Source: Hyphomonas adhaerens MHS-3 (lineage in GTDB: Bacteria > Pseudomonadota > Alphaproteobacteria > Caulobacterales > Hyphomonadaceae). From it: 64,000 nt of DNA. The notes beneath the pieces are model-generated. The model was not told the origin of the DNA. It did not search any database and saw only the letters and a list, made by a program, of their open reading frames with translations. Of the stretch, positions 1 through 8,370 are shown in pieces; positions within the stretch are counted from its first letter, which is position 1, and each line of letters starts with the position of its first letter. The position numbers and the translations under genes were made by a program. Where the stretch lies: the NCBI RefSeq assembly GCF_000685235.1, contig NZ_ARYH01000001.1:124001-188000 (forward strand), in the 5' to 3' direction.

Positions 1-29
1 TTTGACCGCGGCGCCCCATCCGGAAAGTT

Positions 30-215
30 CTAATCGTTGGCGGGCGACTCATCGCGCCGGCGCGTCTTGCCGACGCCGATCACCATGCCGAGGCCAAACA
101 GCGTAAACGCGCCGACGGCAATCCAGCTCGGTTCGATCCCGAGCAGGAAGGCCCCATAGGCGAGCCCCGCGATAAAGATCACGAAGCCGATCAGATACAG
201 AGAAAAAGACGACAA
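30..215 (-). CDS. Small two-TM membrane protein, unknown function
   Basis: This 61-residue protein has two hydrophobic segments (about residues 5-25 and 31-48) and a short charged, Arg-rich C-terminal tail ending in ESPAND, so a small inner-membrane protein is likely. The start is a TTG preceded on the minus strand by a GGGAG ribosome-binding site about 8 nt upstream. No catalytic motif is visible and I do not recognise a named family. It stands alone, with its 3' end near the left edge of the window. Confidence 0.55.
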   Translation of the reverse strand: MSSFSLYLIGFVIFIAGLAYGAFLLGIEPSWIAVGAFTLFGLGMVIGVGKTRRRDESPAND

Positions 216-292
216 GACTTGCGCTCCCGGTTTTTTGTTATTCCAGGAACAAACGCCTCACATGCCGTCCGGTTCCGCCCGGACTGATGCGG

Positions 293-919
293 TCAGTGCA
301 CGGCAAGGTCGCCTGATGTCAGGATCGGCCACAGGGTGGCGACCAGCAACAGCGACGCCGTGACGTTGAAGACGCGCAGACGCAAAGGGCTGTGCAGGAA
401 CCGCCGCACCTGCGTGCCCATGACTGCCCAGGTCGAGGTGCTCAGCAGGCTGATCCCGGCAAACACGCCTGCCATGATCGCCAGGCTGATGAAGGGATGC
501 CCGGGCAGCGTGTAGGCGCTGATCGCCGTCAGGGCCATGGCCCAGGCCTTCGGATTGACCCATTGGAACGCCGCCGCCTGCAGGAAGCTGAAGGGCTTGC
601 CGGCGGAGGCATCCAAAGCCGAATCCGGCGGCGGCGCAGCATTGGCGATCTTCCAGGCAAGGTAGAGAAGATAGGCCGCGCTCACCCCTTTCAGGGCGAC
701 GAGCGCCACAGGAAACAAATCGAAGACCCTCGCCAGTCCAAGGCCGACCAGCACGATCATCAGCGTGAAGCCGACGGTCACGCCGGCCATGTGCGGCAAG
801 GTCCGCTTCAGGCCGAAATTCGTGCCGGATGCCATCAGCATCAGATTGTTCGGCCCCGGCGTGATGGAGGCGATGAAGGCGAAAACGAAAAGTGCGAGGA
901 GGAGTTCAAACGGCATCAT
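293..919 (-). CDS. LysE/RhtB-family amino-acid exporter
   Basis: This is an inner-membrane exporter of the LysE/RhtB/YggA type, which expels amino acids or related metabolites. The 208-residue length and six hydrophobic segments fit the family, as does the signature near residues 19-28 (ITPGPNNLML). A second conserved stretch, QWVNPKAW, lies near residue 120. It is transcribed divergently from an Lrp/AsnC regulator across a 72-bp gap, a classic arrangement in which the regulator controls its exporter in response to an amino acid. The substrate cannot be read from the sequence. Confidence 0.9.
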   Translation of the reverse strand: MMPFELLLALFVFAFIASITPGPNNLMLMASGTNFGLKRTLPHMAGVTVGFTLMIVLVGLGLARVFDLFPVALVALKGVSAAYLLYLAWKIANAAPPPDSALDASAGKPFSFLQAAAFQWVNPKAWAMALTAISAYTLPGHPFISLAIMAGVFAGISLLSTSTWAVMGTQVRRFLHSPLRLRVFNVTASLLLVATLWPILTSGDLAVH

Positions 920-931
920 CCCGCAACTTTA

Positions 932-958
932 TGCGAGCATTGGCGCAATGTGCTTGCA
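932..958. promoter_or_regulatory. Candidate Lrp-type operator in the lysE-lrp divergent promoter
   Basis: The gap between the divergent exporter and regulator holds an inverted repeat TGCGAGCA-N11-TGCTTGCA, matching at 7 of 8 positions per arm. Lrp-family proteins bind such extended, imperfect dyads between themselves and their target. The assignment rests on position and symmetry only. Confidence 0.4.
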
Positions 959-991
959 TATTCACCTGCCCGGAGACTAATTTCACAATCC

Positions 992-1444
992 ATGACCAAT
1001 ATCGACGCCATCAACCGAAACATATTGCACGAACTTCAGGCAAATGGCCGGATCAGCAATCTGGAGCTGGCCGAGAAAGTCGGCCTGTCGCCATCGGCCT
1101 GCCTGCGCCGCGTGCAGGAACTGGAACGCAGCGGCGTTATCCAGGGGTACCGGGCCGTGGTCGACCGGACGGCAACCGGCGGCGGCTTCCTGGCCTATGT
1201 CACGGTCGGCCTGTCCCGGCATACTAAGACGGATCAGGCGGCCTTCGAGAAAGCCATGCACAAAGCCCCGGAAGTCCGCGAGTGCCACAATGTGACGGGC
1301 ACGGTCGAATACCTGTTACGTGTCGAGGTCGCCGACCTCGCCGCCTACAAGCATTTCCATACGGAAGTGCTGGGCACAGTCCCGCAGGTCAGCGCCATCA
1401 CGTCCTATATCGTGATGGGCTCCCCCAAGGACCAACGCGCCTGA
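992..1444 (+). CDS. Lrp/AsnC-family transcriptional regulator
   Basis: This is a 150-residue feast/famine regulator. The N-terminal helix-turn-helix (residues about 3-60) has the family pattern NRNILHELQANGRISN followed by LSPSACLRRVQELE. The C-terminal RAM ligand-binding domain runs from about 70 to 145. The start is the ATG followed by TNIDAIN; an open frame continues upstream but carries antisense exporter sequence. The divergent LysE-type exporter is the probable target, and the RAM domain would sense its amino-acid substrate. Confidence 0.9.
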   Translation: MTNIDAINRNILHELQANGRISNLELAEKVGLSPSACLRRVQELERSGVIQGYRAVVDRTATGGGFLAYVTVGLSRHTKTDQAAFEKAMHKAPEVRECHNVTGTVEYLLRVEVADLAAYKHFHTEVLGTVPQVSAITSYIVMGSPKDQRA

Positions 1445-1452
1445 CGTCAGGA

Positions 1453-3282
1453 TCAGGTGTCGGATTTCTTGGCGTTGCGCTTGCGCTCGTGCGGGTCGAG
1501 GAAGATCTTGCGCAGGCGGATATTCTCCGGCGTCACTTCCACGAGTTCGTCGTCGGAGATGTAGGCCAGCGACTTTTCCAGCGTCATCTGAAGCGGCGGG
1601 GTCAGGCGCACGGCCTCGTCCGAGCCGGAGGCCCGCATGTTGGTCAGCTTCTTGCCTTTGAGCACGTTCACTTCGAGGTCGTTGTCGCGCGTGTGCTCAC
1701 CCACGATCATGCCGCCATACACCTTGTCGCCCGGATGGATCATCATCGGCCCACGGTCTTCGAGGTTCCACAGGGCGAAGGCCACGGCCTCCCCCTGCTC
1801 CATGGCGATCAGCACACCGGTGTGACGGCCCTGGATGCGGCCCTTGTGCGGGGCGTATTCATGGAAGACGCGGTTCATGATGGCCGTGCCGCGCGTATCC
1901 GACAGCAGCTCGCCCTGATACCCGATCAGGCCGCGCGTCGGGGCGTGGAACACCATGCGGGTGCGGCCGGCGCCTGAGGGGCGCATGTCCAGCATGTCGG
2001 CTTTGCGCTCTGACAGCTTCTGAACCACGATGCCGGAATGCTCGTCATCCACGTCGATGACGACTTCCTCGATCGGCTCCAGCTTTTCGCCGTTCTCGTC
2101 TTCCTGCATCACGACCTGCGGACGCGACACGCCAAGCTCGAAGCCTTCGCGGCGCATCGTCTCGATAAGAACAGCCAGCTGGAGTTCGCCGCGGCCGGAA
2201 ACGGTGAACGCTTCAGCATCGGAGGCCCGGTCAACCTTGAGGGCGACGTTGCCTTCGGCTTCTTTCAGCAGGCGGTCCCAGATCATGCGGCTGGTGACCT
2301 TGGTGCCTTCGGTGCCCGCCAGCGGGCTGTCATTGACGCGGAAGGTCATGGAGATGGTCGGCGGGTCGATCGGCTGGGCCGCGATCGGCTCGGAAACCGA
2401 CGGATCGCAGAACGTGTCGGCGACGTTCGCCTTGGTCATGCCGGCCAGCGAGACGATGTCACCGGCTTGCGCCTCATCCACCGGCACGCGCTCAAGGCCG
2501 CGGAAAGCCAGCACTTTCGACACACGGCCCTGCTCGACCAGACCGCCTTCGCGATCCAGCACCTTGATGGTCTGGTTCGGCTTGATACTGCCGGACGCGA
2601 CGCGGCCGGTCAGGATACGTCCGAGGAAGTTGTCGGCGGAGATGGTGGTGGCGAGGAAGCGGAACGGGCCCTCTTCCACTTTCGGCGTCGGCACATGATC
2701 CACGACCAGCTGGAACAGCTCGTCCATGTTGGCCTTCGCCTCCTCGTACTGGCTCGACATCCAGCCCTGCTTGGCTGAACCGTAGAGGATCGGGAAGTCG
2801 AGTTGCTCGTCGGTGGCGTCGAGATTGGCGAACAGGTCGAACACGTCATTGACCACTTCGTCCGGGCGGCGCTCCGGCTTGTCGATCTTGTTGACGGCGA
2901 CGATCGGCTTCAGGCCGACTTTCAGCGCCTTGGACACCACGAATTTGGTCTGCGGCATCGGGCCTTCGGCCGCGTCCACCAGCACAATGGCGCCGTCCAC
3001 CATGTGCAGGATACGCTCCACCTCACCGCCGAAATCGGCGTGTCCGGGTGTATCCACGATGTTGATGCGGTAGCCGTTCCACTCGACCGAGGTGGTTTTG
3101 GCGAGAATGGTGATGCCGCGCTCTTTTTCCAGATCGTTGGAATCCATCATCCGTTCGGCGGTCTTCTCGTTTTCACGGAAGGTGCCGGACTGCTTCAGGA
3201 GTTCATCGACCAGCGTCGTCTTGCCGTGGTCGACGTGGGCAATGATGGCGATGTTACGCATTTTTTCGATAGGCGTGGACAT
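1453..3282 (-). CDS. typA: Ribosome-associated GTPase TypA/BipA
   Basis: This 609-residue translational GTPase of the EF-G-like family binds the ribosome under stress and helps 50S assembly. It has the G1 motif AHVDHGKTT (about residues 15-23), DTPGHADFG in G3, [10 protein letters not shown] in G4, and the BipA-specific C-terminal domain with [15 protein letters not shown] place the start at [10 protein letters not shown] (3282) because the family begins there; an in-frame upstream extension of 26 residues (to 3360) resembles no BipA N terminus. A second possible start is MRNIAI at 3261. The gene converges on the Lrp gene, leaving only 8 bp between stops. Confidence 0.95.
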   Translation of the reverse strand: MSTPIEKMRNIAIIAHVDHGKTTLVDELLKQSGTFRENEKTAERMMDSNDLEKERGITILAKTTSVEWNGYRINIVDTPGHADFGGEVERILHMVDGAIVLVDAAEGPMPQTKFVVSKALKVGLKPIVAVNKIDKPERRPDEVVNDVFDLFANLDATDEQLDFPILYGSAKQGWMSSQYEEAKANMDELFQLVVDHVPTPKVEEGPFRFLATTISADNFLGRILTGRVASGSIKPNQTIKVLDREGGLVEQGRVSKVLAFRGLERVPVDEAQAGDIVSLAGMTKANVADTFCDPSVSEPIAAQPIDPPTISMTFRVNDSPLAGTEGTKVTSRMIWDRLLKEAEGNVALKVDRASDAEAFTVSGRGELQLAVLIETMRREGFELGVSRPQVVMQEDENGEKLEPIEEVVIDVDDEHSGIVVQKLSERKADMLDMRPSGAGRTRMVFHAPTRGLIGYQGELLSDTRGTAIMNRVFHEYAPHKGRIQGRHTGVLIAMEQGEAVAFALWNLEDRGPMMIHPGDKVYGGMIVGEHTRDNDLEVNVLKGKKLTNMRASGSDEAVRLTPPLQMTLEKSLAYISDDELVEVTPENIRLRKIFLDPHERKRNAKKSDT

Positions 3283-3530
3283 GGGCGGCAGGCTTTCGGG
3301 AGGGAAGAAGAGGAATTCCCGCGCCCGGTACAGGATGCCGCACGGTTTGGCTATGCCCAAGTGTCACAAAGCGGCCAGGGGCTGAACAGCTGCCGGATCG
3401 GCCAAAGCGCCGTTTCCTGTAGCAGACGTCATGGAACAAGGGCGACGGCCCACCCATTGGTTCGGTGTGAGCTGGATGGGGACTGCGCGGCGTTCGCCGC
3501 GCGGGCAACAACCGAAAGAAAGGATTCATC

Positions 3531-4106
3531 ATGACGAAACGTGCCGAAAACCGCACCCTCGCCATTCTCGCGACCGACGGCTTTGAGCAGGTCGAGCTGA
3601 CCTCGCCGAAGGAAGCGATCGAGAATGCCGGCGGCACATGCAAGATCGTCTCGCCGAACGACCAGCGTATCCAGGGCAACAAGCACCGCGAACACGGTGA
3701 CTGGTTTGATGTGGATGTGAAGCTGGACGAGGCGAAGGCGGAAGACTTCGATGCGCTGCTTATTCCGGGCGGCCTGTTCAATCCCGACGCATTGCGCCGG
3801 AACAGCAAGGCGCTGGCATTCGCATCCGCATTCTTCGAGCAGAAGAAACCCGTCTTCTCCATCTGCCACGGACCGCAGGTCCTTATCTCGGCAGGTCTTG
3901 TAAACGGCCGCAAAATGACAGGCTTCTCTGCGATCCAGCAGGATCTGAAGAATGCCGGTGCCGTCGTGACCGACGAACCGGTCGTGGTGGACGAAGGCCT
4001 CGTCACCTCGCGAAACCCGGACGATCTTGGCCAGTTCAATGCAAAGATCGTTGAAGAGATCTGTGAAGGCAAACACGCCGCCCAGCGCGAGTCCGTGACC
4101 GCCTGA
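3531..4106 (+). CDS. DJ-1/PfpI-family (class I glutamine amidotransferase-like) protein
   Basis: This 191-residue protein has the DJ-1/PfpI flavodoxin-like fold. The nucleophile elbow is SICHGPQ with Cys112, and the conserved acidic residue lies in GFEQVELTSP near residue 19. Members act as deglycases, chaperones or proteases of the general stress response, and the sequence does not distinguish among these. The ATG is preceded by GAAAGAAAGGA, a good ribosome-binding site. It is a single gene, with the divergent typA upstream. Confidence 0.88.
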   Translation: MTKRAENRTLAILATDGFEQVELTSPKEAIENAGGTCKIVSPNDQRIQGNKHREHGDWFDVDVKLDEAKAEDFDALLIPGGLFNPDALRRNSKALAFASAFFEQKKPVFSICHGPQVLISAGLVNGRKMTGFSAIQQDLKNAGAVVTDEPVVVDEGLVTSRNPDDLGQFNAKIVEEICEGKHAAQRESVTA

Positions 4107-4167
4107 TCTGGAGGCTTCCGCGCGGTGCCGTCTTGATTGCCGCCGAAAGCTGCTGCATGCGCGTTGC

Positions 4168-5091
4168 ATGACGAACTCAAATGACATGCCGCTTGCGGCG
4201 AAACCGATTGACCGTGCCGCGCACCGACGACTGGACGAGGCGTGGCTGGAGGAAGCCTTTGCACGGAAAGATGTGCTGGTCCTGCTGATGCGGAACGGCG
4301 AACCTTTCGTGCATCCGGGCCGCGACAGCGGTCTGGTCTGGATGGGCCCCGAAGCGGCCCGCCTCTCGCCCGGCTCGCCCCGCCTCTTCCTTGGCGAAGA
4401 CAAGGCCGGCACACCGGTGTTCGCACTCGACCTGCCGGAACGCTTTGCTCTGGAGGGGTCGCTGATCGAGGGCGCGGGAGAATTTCTAGATTTCCGCGCT
4501 GCCGCCGGGTCGATTCCGGACATGGATGGAAACTGCGCATCGACCGCGCGGTCGATTTTCATGTGGCACCAGAGCCACAGGTTCTGCTCAAAATGCGGGT
4601 CTGAAAGCGCCATGGTCGAAGCCGGATGGAAGCGGCAATGCCCGGCCTGCGGCGCCGAACATTTTCCGCGGACAGATCCGGTCGCGATCATGCTGGCCGT
4701 CAAGGACGGCAAGGCGCTGATCGGAAGACAGAAGATGTGGCCGCCGGGCTTCTACTCCTGCCTCGCCGGATTCTGCGAACCCGGAGAGACAATCGAACAG
4801 GCTGCGGCGCGCGAAATATTCGAGGAAGCTGGTGTCGTTGCTGATGCTGCGAGCGCAGAGTACGTCGCCTGCCAGCCCTGGCCCTTCCCGTCCTCACTCA
4901 TGGTCGGCCTTATTCTGGAAGCGGAAGGGTTCGACATTTCAATCGACGAAAAAGAGATCGAAGTGGCCCGCTGGGTCACGCAGGAGGAGATGGTTCGGAT
5001 TCTGAATCACAGTCACGAAGAGATCTTCGGACCGCCCCCGATGGCAATTGCTCACCACATCATGAAAGTCTGGTCAGAAAAAGATCATTGA
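4168..5091 (+). CDS. nudC: NAD(+)/NADH diphosphatase NudC (Nudix)
   Basis: NudC cleaves NAD(H) to NMN(H) and AMP and can remove NAD caps from RNA. The 307-residue protein has an N-terminal non-Nudix domain, a zinc ribbon with Cys140, Cys143, Cys158 and Cys161, and a complete Nudix box at residues 201-223 (Gly201, Glu207, Arg215, Glu216, Glu219, Glu220). The NADH-pyrophosphatase-specific motif QPWPFPSSLM follows. All catalytic positions are present. The start ATG lies 61 nt after the PfpI stop, so the two could share a transcript. Confidence 0.95.
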   Translation: MTNSNDMPLAAKPIDRAAHRRLDEAWLEEAFARKDVLVLLMRNGEPFVHPGRDSGLVWMGPEAARLSPGSPRLFLGEDKAGTPVFALDLPERFALEGSLIEGAGEFLDFRAAAGSIPDMDGNCASTARSIFMWHQSHRFCSKCGSESAMVEAGWKRQCPACGAEHFPRTDPVAIMLAVKDGKALIGRQKMWPPGFYSCLAGFCEPGETIEQAAAREIFEEAGVVADAASAEYVACQPWPFPSSLMVGLILEAEGFDISIDEKEIEVARWVTQEEMVRILNHSHEEIFGPPPMAIAHHIMKVWSEKDH

Positions 5092-5196
5092 CCGCACACG
5101 GAAGGCGTGTTTCGGCTCTCGTCACAGGCGAAAATCTGGAGTTGAGTTCGCGCGAATCACAGTAGTGAGAAAATTGCCACTGACAGGAGATCGGAC

Positions 5197-5490
5197 ATGG
5201 CAACTGCAACGAAGAAACCGGCGGCGAAGAAGCCAGCCGTGAAAAAGCCGGTCGCGAAGAAGCCGGCCGCAAAGGCCGCGACTGCGACGAAAACCGCTGC
5301 CGCCAAAAAACCGGCCGCAAAGAAACCCGCTGTCGCTAAAAAGCCAGCTGCGAAGAAGCCGGTTGCAAAGAAACCAGCCGCAAAGCCGGCCGTGAAGAAA
5401 GCCGCTCCGAAAGCTGCCAAGCCTGCTGCTAAGAAGCCGGCCGCCGCCAAGAAGCCCGCGGCAAAGAAACCGGCTGCGAAGAAAAAGTAA
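5197..5490 (+). CDS. Lys/Ala/Pro-rich histone H1-like DNA-binding protein
   Basis: The 97-residue protein is built almost wholly of Lys, Ala, Pro and Val in imperfect KKPAAKK/KPVAKKPAA units. It starts MATATKKPAAK and ends in AKKK, with no globular domain. Such low-complexity basic proteins resemble the C-terminal tail of eukaryotic H1 and bacterial H1-like proteins and are expected to bind nucleic acid. An AGGAGA ribosome-binding site precedes the ATG, and a strong terminator follows 20 nt after the stop. The opposite strand is also open (Ala/Gly/Phe-rich), but that is a shadow of the repeats. Confidence 0.85.
   Translation: MATATKKPAAKKPAVKKPVAKKPAAKAATATKTAAAKKPAAKKPAVAKKPAAKKPVAKKPAAKPAVKKAAPKAAKPAAKKPAAAKKPAAKKPAAKKK
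5197..5490 (+). repeat. Coding tandem repeat of Lys/Ala/Pro units
   Basis: The H1-like gene is a degenerate tandem array of AAGAAGCCGGC-like units in phase with the reading frame. The units vary at third codon positions, so selection appears to act on the protein composition rather than on the DNA. Confidence 0.7.
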
Positions 5491-5510
5491 GCCGGATCAG
5501 ACATTCCAGG

Positions 5511-5546
5511 AAAAGCGGACGCGGGAAACCGCGTCCGCTTTTTTTA
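5511..5546 (+). terminator. Rho-independent terminator of the H1-like gene
   Basis: A perfect 14-bp stem (5511-5524 pairing with 5529-5542) closes on a GAAA tetraloop and runs into a T-rich tract. It lies 20 nt after the H1-like stop. It is the cleanest intrinsic terminator in the window and may also serve the convergent gene, since the left arm begins with A residues. Confidence 0.93.
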
Positions 5547-5572
5547 TTGCCGGAAGGTCAGCGAAGGCGCGC

Positions 5573-6181
5573 TCAGAAACGGTGCTTCAGGCCGATCTGG
5601 AATCCTTCGACGTCATCATCCATCCTGCCTTGCTCCGCATAGTAATTATAACCACCGGTCAGGCTGGTCGACTCCGTGAGCGAGACCTCCGCCCCCAGGC
5701 TGCCGGCGAAGCCGTACCCACTCGGTGAGCTGGAGATTGTGATGCCGTCTCCAAAATCCGGACTGGAACCGGTTTGTTGCGTCACATCGTATTTGTAGTG
5801 TGAGACCCCGGCCTTGGCGACAAGACGGATACGATCAGTCACCGGCAAATGACCAACGCCCATCAGATCAATGCGATGCGTGAGGTCTGCCGACGTCCGG
5901 AAGGCCGGGAGGGTGACGGTATTGCCGTTGACGTCATACGTGCCCCCCGGTGAGAATGTCCCGTCCCCGTCAATACCGGTGGCTGCGGTCACCTCGGCAC
6001 CGAAATAGCGGTTGAAGTCGTAACCGCCCGTCAGACCCAGGGCCTGATATTCATTTTGCCCATCGGTCTCCTGCAAACGCTCATAGCTCAGTCCGGCATA
6101 CCAGCCGGACTCGTCCGAGCCTTCAGCATAGGCGCAGGGAATGACGGTCGCAGCCGCCAGAAGGAAGGTGAAAGTTCGCAT
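5573..6181 (-). CDS. Outer-membrane beta-barrel protein (porin/OmpA-barrel-like)
   Basis: This 202-residue protein has a signal peptide (MRTFTFLLAAATVIPCAYA, cleavage about residue 19). The rest alternates polar and hydrophobic residues as beta strands, such as GWYAGLSYERLQ and QALGLTGGYDFNRYFGAEV. It ends in GLKHRF, the terminal aromatic signature of outer-membrane barrels. The size fits an eight-stranded barrel. Its ribosome-binding site (AAAGGA) is embedded in a perfect 9-bp inverted repeat just upstream of the ATG. Function is unknown; adhesion, resistance or small-solute transport are possible for the fold. Confidence 0.85.
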   Translation of the reverse strand: MRTFTFLLAAATVIPCAYAEGSDESGWYAGLSYERLQETDGQNEYQALGLTGGYDFNRYFGAEVTAATGIDGDGTFSPGGTYDVNGNTVTLPAFRTSADLTHRIDLMGVGHLPVTDRIRLVAKAGVSHYKYDVTQQTGSSPDFGDGITISSSPSGYGFAGSLGAEVSLTESTSLTGGYNYYAEQGRMDDDVEGFQIGLKHRF

Positions 6182-6182
6182 C

Positions 6183-6212
6183 CAGGTATCCTTTCAAAGT
6201 GTTGGATACCTG
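6183..6212 (-). promoter_or_regulatory. Leader hairpin covering the ribosome-binding site of the OMP gene
   Basis: On the minus-strand mRNA, CAGGTATCC and GGATACCTG form a perfect 9-bp stem around a 12-nt A-rich loop, ending one nucleotide before the ATG at 6181. The Shine-Dalgarno AAAGGA straddles the loop and 3' arm, so folding would sequester it. This is the geometry of an RNA thermometer or protein-controlled translation switch; a DNA operator is the alternative. Confidence 0.5.
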
Positions 6213-6293
6213 TTCCTTGAGATTTATTTCGTATCAACCTCAAGTTAAACGAGAGTCATGACGCAGAATTCACGCAACCTGTCGTAACGGCAC

Positions 6294-6752
6294 TTATTCC
6301 TGCAGGTCCTGCCATTGCATGTCGGCCTTTTCGATGAAGCCCGGAACATCTGCGTTCCACTTTTTCTGGATCCCGGCATTGTAGTTCAGGTAAAGCTTGC
6401 CATCGACAATCTTCCAGTACTTTGCATTGCCCTTGGCGTATTTGCCGTCGGCCATCGCCCAGGCGCAGTAGCCGCCATATTGCGGCGCGTACGCAGCCGG
6501 GTCGGCGAGAAAGGCGTCGCGGTTTGCGGCTGACGCAAACTGGAACGTGGCGCCCTTGTACTCTGTCGAGAATTCCTTGGAGCCCTTCACCGGCTGGCCA
6601 TCGGTGAAGTAGGCCACAGGATCATACCCCTGCAGGGCGGTGTCAGAGAACCGGCCCGTATAGATCGCGGGTTCTGCATAAGCGGCCGGTACGGCGAGCG
6701 AGACCGGGGCGAAGGCCATGAAGGCGGCGAGGAAGAGAGATCGGAGTTTCAT
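6294..6752 (-). CDS. Secreted YHS-domain protein
   Basis: This 152-residue protein begins with a signal peptide (about 26 residues, ending VPAAYA). The mature part is a YHS domain: the core ALQGYDPVAYF is followed by FQFASAANRDAFLADPAAYAPQ and GGYCAWAMA. YHS domains are thought to bind metal or accompany metal/haem enzymes. This stand-alone secreted type, with the start pattern YDPVAYF, is common in alphaproteobacteria and has no proven role. It lies 14 bp downstream of a DoxX-like gene on the same strand, so the two are probably co-transcribed. Confidence 0.88.
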   Translation of the reverse strand: MKLRSLFLAAFMAFAPVSLAVPAAYAEPAIYTGRFSDTALQGYDPVAYFTDGQPVKGSKEFSTEYKGATFQFASAANRDAFLADPAAYAPQYGGYCAWAMADGKYAKGNAKYWKIVDGKLYLNYNAGIQKKWNADVPGFIEKADMQWQDLQE

Positions 6753-6766
6753 CAGGGTGGATCCTT

Positions 6767-7288
6767 TCAGGCAGGCACGTGCCGGGTTTCGGAACGCGCG
6801 GACATGTCCATCGGCGGCACCAGCACGTCGCGGATACCGGAGAGGATGGCGAAAAGGGTTTCACGCCGCGCAATGAGCATGGCAATCGAGCTGAGCCAGA
6901 CCGTGACTGCCATGACGAACAGGCCGCCACCATCATTGTTCGGATCGATGCCAAGCGGTGTCCAGAGGTGGAAGTTCACGGCCCCGGTCATCACGGCAAC
7001 AGCAATCAGGGCGCCGATTGTCTGCAAGCGGCGAAGCGCGGGAAACAGGCCCAGCAGCAACAGCGTCGCGGCCAGGAGCTCGGCCGAGCCGATGACATAC
7101 TGGCTGAACAGGCCCGTCTGGGCGAACAGGCCGGGCGCGCCCAGGCTGGCAGCCCAGGCATCGAGCCGGCCAAAGATAACCTGCGTCTCAATGGCGTTGG
7201 TAAACTTGAACCGCAGGCTGTCGAGGAATACCGCCGACGCGATGAGGCTGTAGGCAATCGGGGTATATCTTTTTACACGCGAAAGCAT
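6767..7288 (-). CDS. DoxX/DUF417-like inner-membrane protein
   Basis: This 173-residue protein has about four transmembrane helices. The N-terminal region (SAVFLDSLRFKFTNAIETQVIF) and the GSAELLAATLLLLGLFP segment are typical of the DoxX-like/DUF417 superfamily. These proteins are linked to quinone- or thiol-based oxidative-stress membrane complexes, but no activity can be assigned here. It is the first gene of a two-gene unit with the YHS protein and is divergent from a LysR regulator, which may control it. Confidence 0.75.
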   Translation of the reverse strand: MLSRVKRYTPIAYSLIASAVFLDSLRFKFTNAIETQVIFGRLDAWAASLGAPGLFAQTGLFSQYVIGSAELLAATLLLLGLFPALRRLQTIGALIAVAVMTGAVNFHLWTPLGIDPNNDGGGLFVMAVTVWLSSIAMLIARRETLFAILSGIRDVLVPPMDMSARSETRHVPA

Positions 7289-7353
7289 GGTGTGCGTCTC
7301 CCTTTGACGCAGCTTGTCTCACAAGGATGCGCACACGGGCAAAGCAAAGGCGT

Positions 7354-7368
7354 GTGAGCCCCGCTCAC
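7354..7368. promoter_or_regulatory. Candidate LysR operator in the doxX-lysR divergent region
   Basis: A perfect inverted repeat GTGAGC-CCC-GCTCAC lies in the 180-bp gap between the divergent doxX-like and lysR genes. Its size and position suit a LysR-type binding site governing both directions. The link is inferred from position and symmetry alone. Confidence 0.4.
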
Positions 7369-7468
7369 GGATTCGTGGGCGGTGTGCGAGCAGGGAAATG
7401 CGCCTCCCCCCTCGCAGAACTGTCCCGCCTCCCCTACATTCAGGCTCGTTCTGCATGGGGTGACTGAG

Positions 7469-8362
7469 ATGGACCGGATCGATGCAATGCGCCTGTTCGT
7501 CCGTGTGGCGGATGCGGGCAGCTTCTCGCGCGCTGCCGCCGACATCGGAATCGGTCAGCCCACCGTCTCGCGGCGGATCCAGGATCTGGAATCCCAGCTC
7601 GATGCGGTGTTGTTCCTGCGGACAACCCGGGCGCTCAGCCTGACCGAAGCCGGTGAACGCTTCTACCGCCGCGCCGTCGATATCCTCGCCGAGTATGACG
7701 AAGCCGAGGCCGAAGCCCGTGGCCTGGAGCACGAGCCCGTCGGCCTGCTGCGCCTCTCTTGCTCCCACTCTTTCGCCCGGCACGTGATTGCGCCGGAGAT
7801 CGCCAGCTTCATGCGCATCTATCCGCATGTGAAGTTCGACGTGATCGGCGATGACTCCCTCACCGACATTGTCGGTGAAGGCGTCGATCTTGCGTTCCGT
7901 CTCGGTGAGCTGACCGACTCCAGCCTGATGGCAAAAAAGCTGGCAGACGCGCCGCGCGCCCTGTGGGCCTCCCCTGCCTACCTTGAACGCAGAGGTAACC
8001 CTCAAACACCGGCAGACCTTGCGAAGCATGACGCACTGATTTTCCGCCACGCCCGCTCCACCATCTGGACACTGACCAATGGCAATCAGAAAGAAGACGT
8101 GACCGTCGATGGGCCGTTCCGGGCCTCCGGCGGAGAGATCCTGCAACAGGCCGCCGAGGACGGACTCGGCATCCTGATGGCACCGGGCTGGCTCGTGTCG
8201 AACTGTCTCGGGTCAAACACGCTGGTGCGCGTCCTGCCTGACTGGAACGCCCAGAGCCTGTCGATCCACGCGGTCTGGGCGGCGGGCAAGCTCCGCGGCA
8301 AGGCAAAACTGTTCGCCGACCATCTCGCCGACAGTCTGAAATCGAAGACCCAGATCTGCTAG
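7469..8362 (+). CDS. LysR-family transcriptional regulator
   Basis: This 297-residue LysR regulator has the N-terminal winged helix (RIDAMRLFVRVADAGSFSRAAADIGIGQ, then TVSRRIQDLE) and a C-terminal effector domain from about residue 90. I chose the ATG of MDRIDAM at 7469; the open frame extends upstream, but the family starts here. The neighbouring divergent DoxX-YHS pair is the likely regulon. It belongs to the CrgA/DsdC-like group whose members often control adjacent oxidoreductases, but the effector is unknown. Confidence 0.9.
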   Translation: MDRIDAMRLFVRVADAGSFSRAAADIGIGQPTVSRRIQDLESQLDAVLFLRTTRALSLTEAGERFYRRAVDILAEYDEAEAEARGLEHEPVGLLRLSCSHSFARHVIAPEIASFMRIYPHVKFDVIGDDSLTDIVGEGVDLAFRLGELTDSSLMAKKLADAPRALWASPAYLERRGNPQTPADLAKHDALIFRHARSTIWTLTNGNQKEDVTVDGPFRASGGEILQQAAEDGLGILMAPGWLVSNCLGSNTLVRVLPDWNAQSLSIHAVWAAGKLRGKAKLFADHLADSLKSKTQIC

Positions 8363-8370
8363 GGTTCGCG

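Noticed and set aside
1453-3360. Start of typA at 3360
   Set aside because: The added 26 residues (Phe/Pro-rich) do not resemble any BipA; the family begins at [10 protein letters not shown].
3254-4540. Two overlapping long frames (427-428 residues) antisense to pfpI and nudC
   Set aside because: They have Ser/Arg/Pro-biased composition and no motif, and the plus-strand genes are well supported.
5197-5490. Possible CRISPR-like or microsatellite array
   Set aside because: The units are short, in frame and degenerate at third codon positions, with no unique spacers. It is a coding low-complexity repeat.
5157-5504. 115-residue Ala/Gly/Phe-rich frame opposite the H1-like gene
   Set aside because: It is the complement of the Lys/Ala/Pro repeats; the basic protein has the ribosome-binding site and terminator in its favour.
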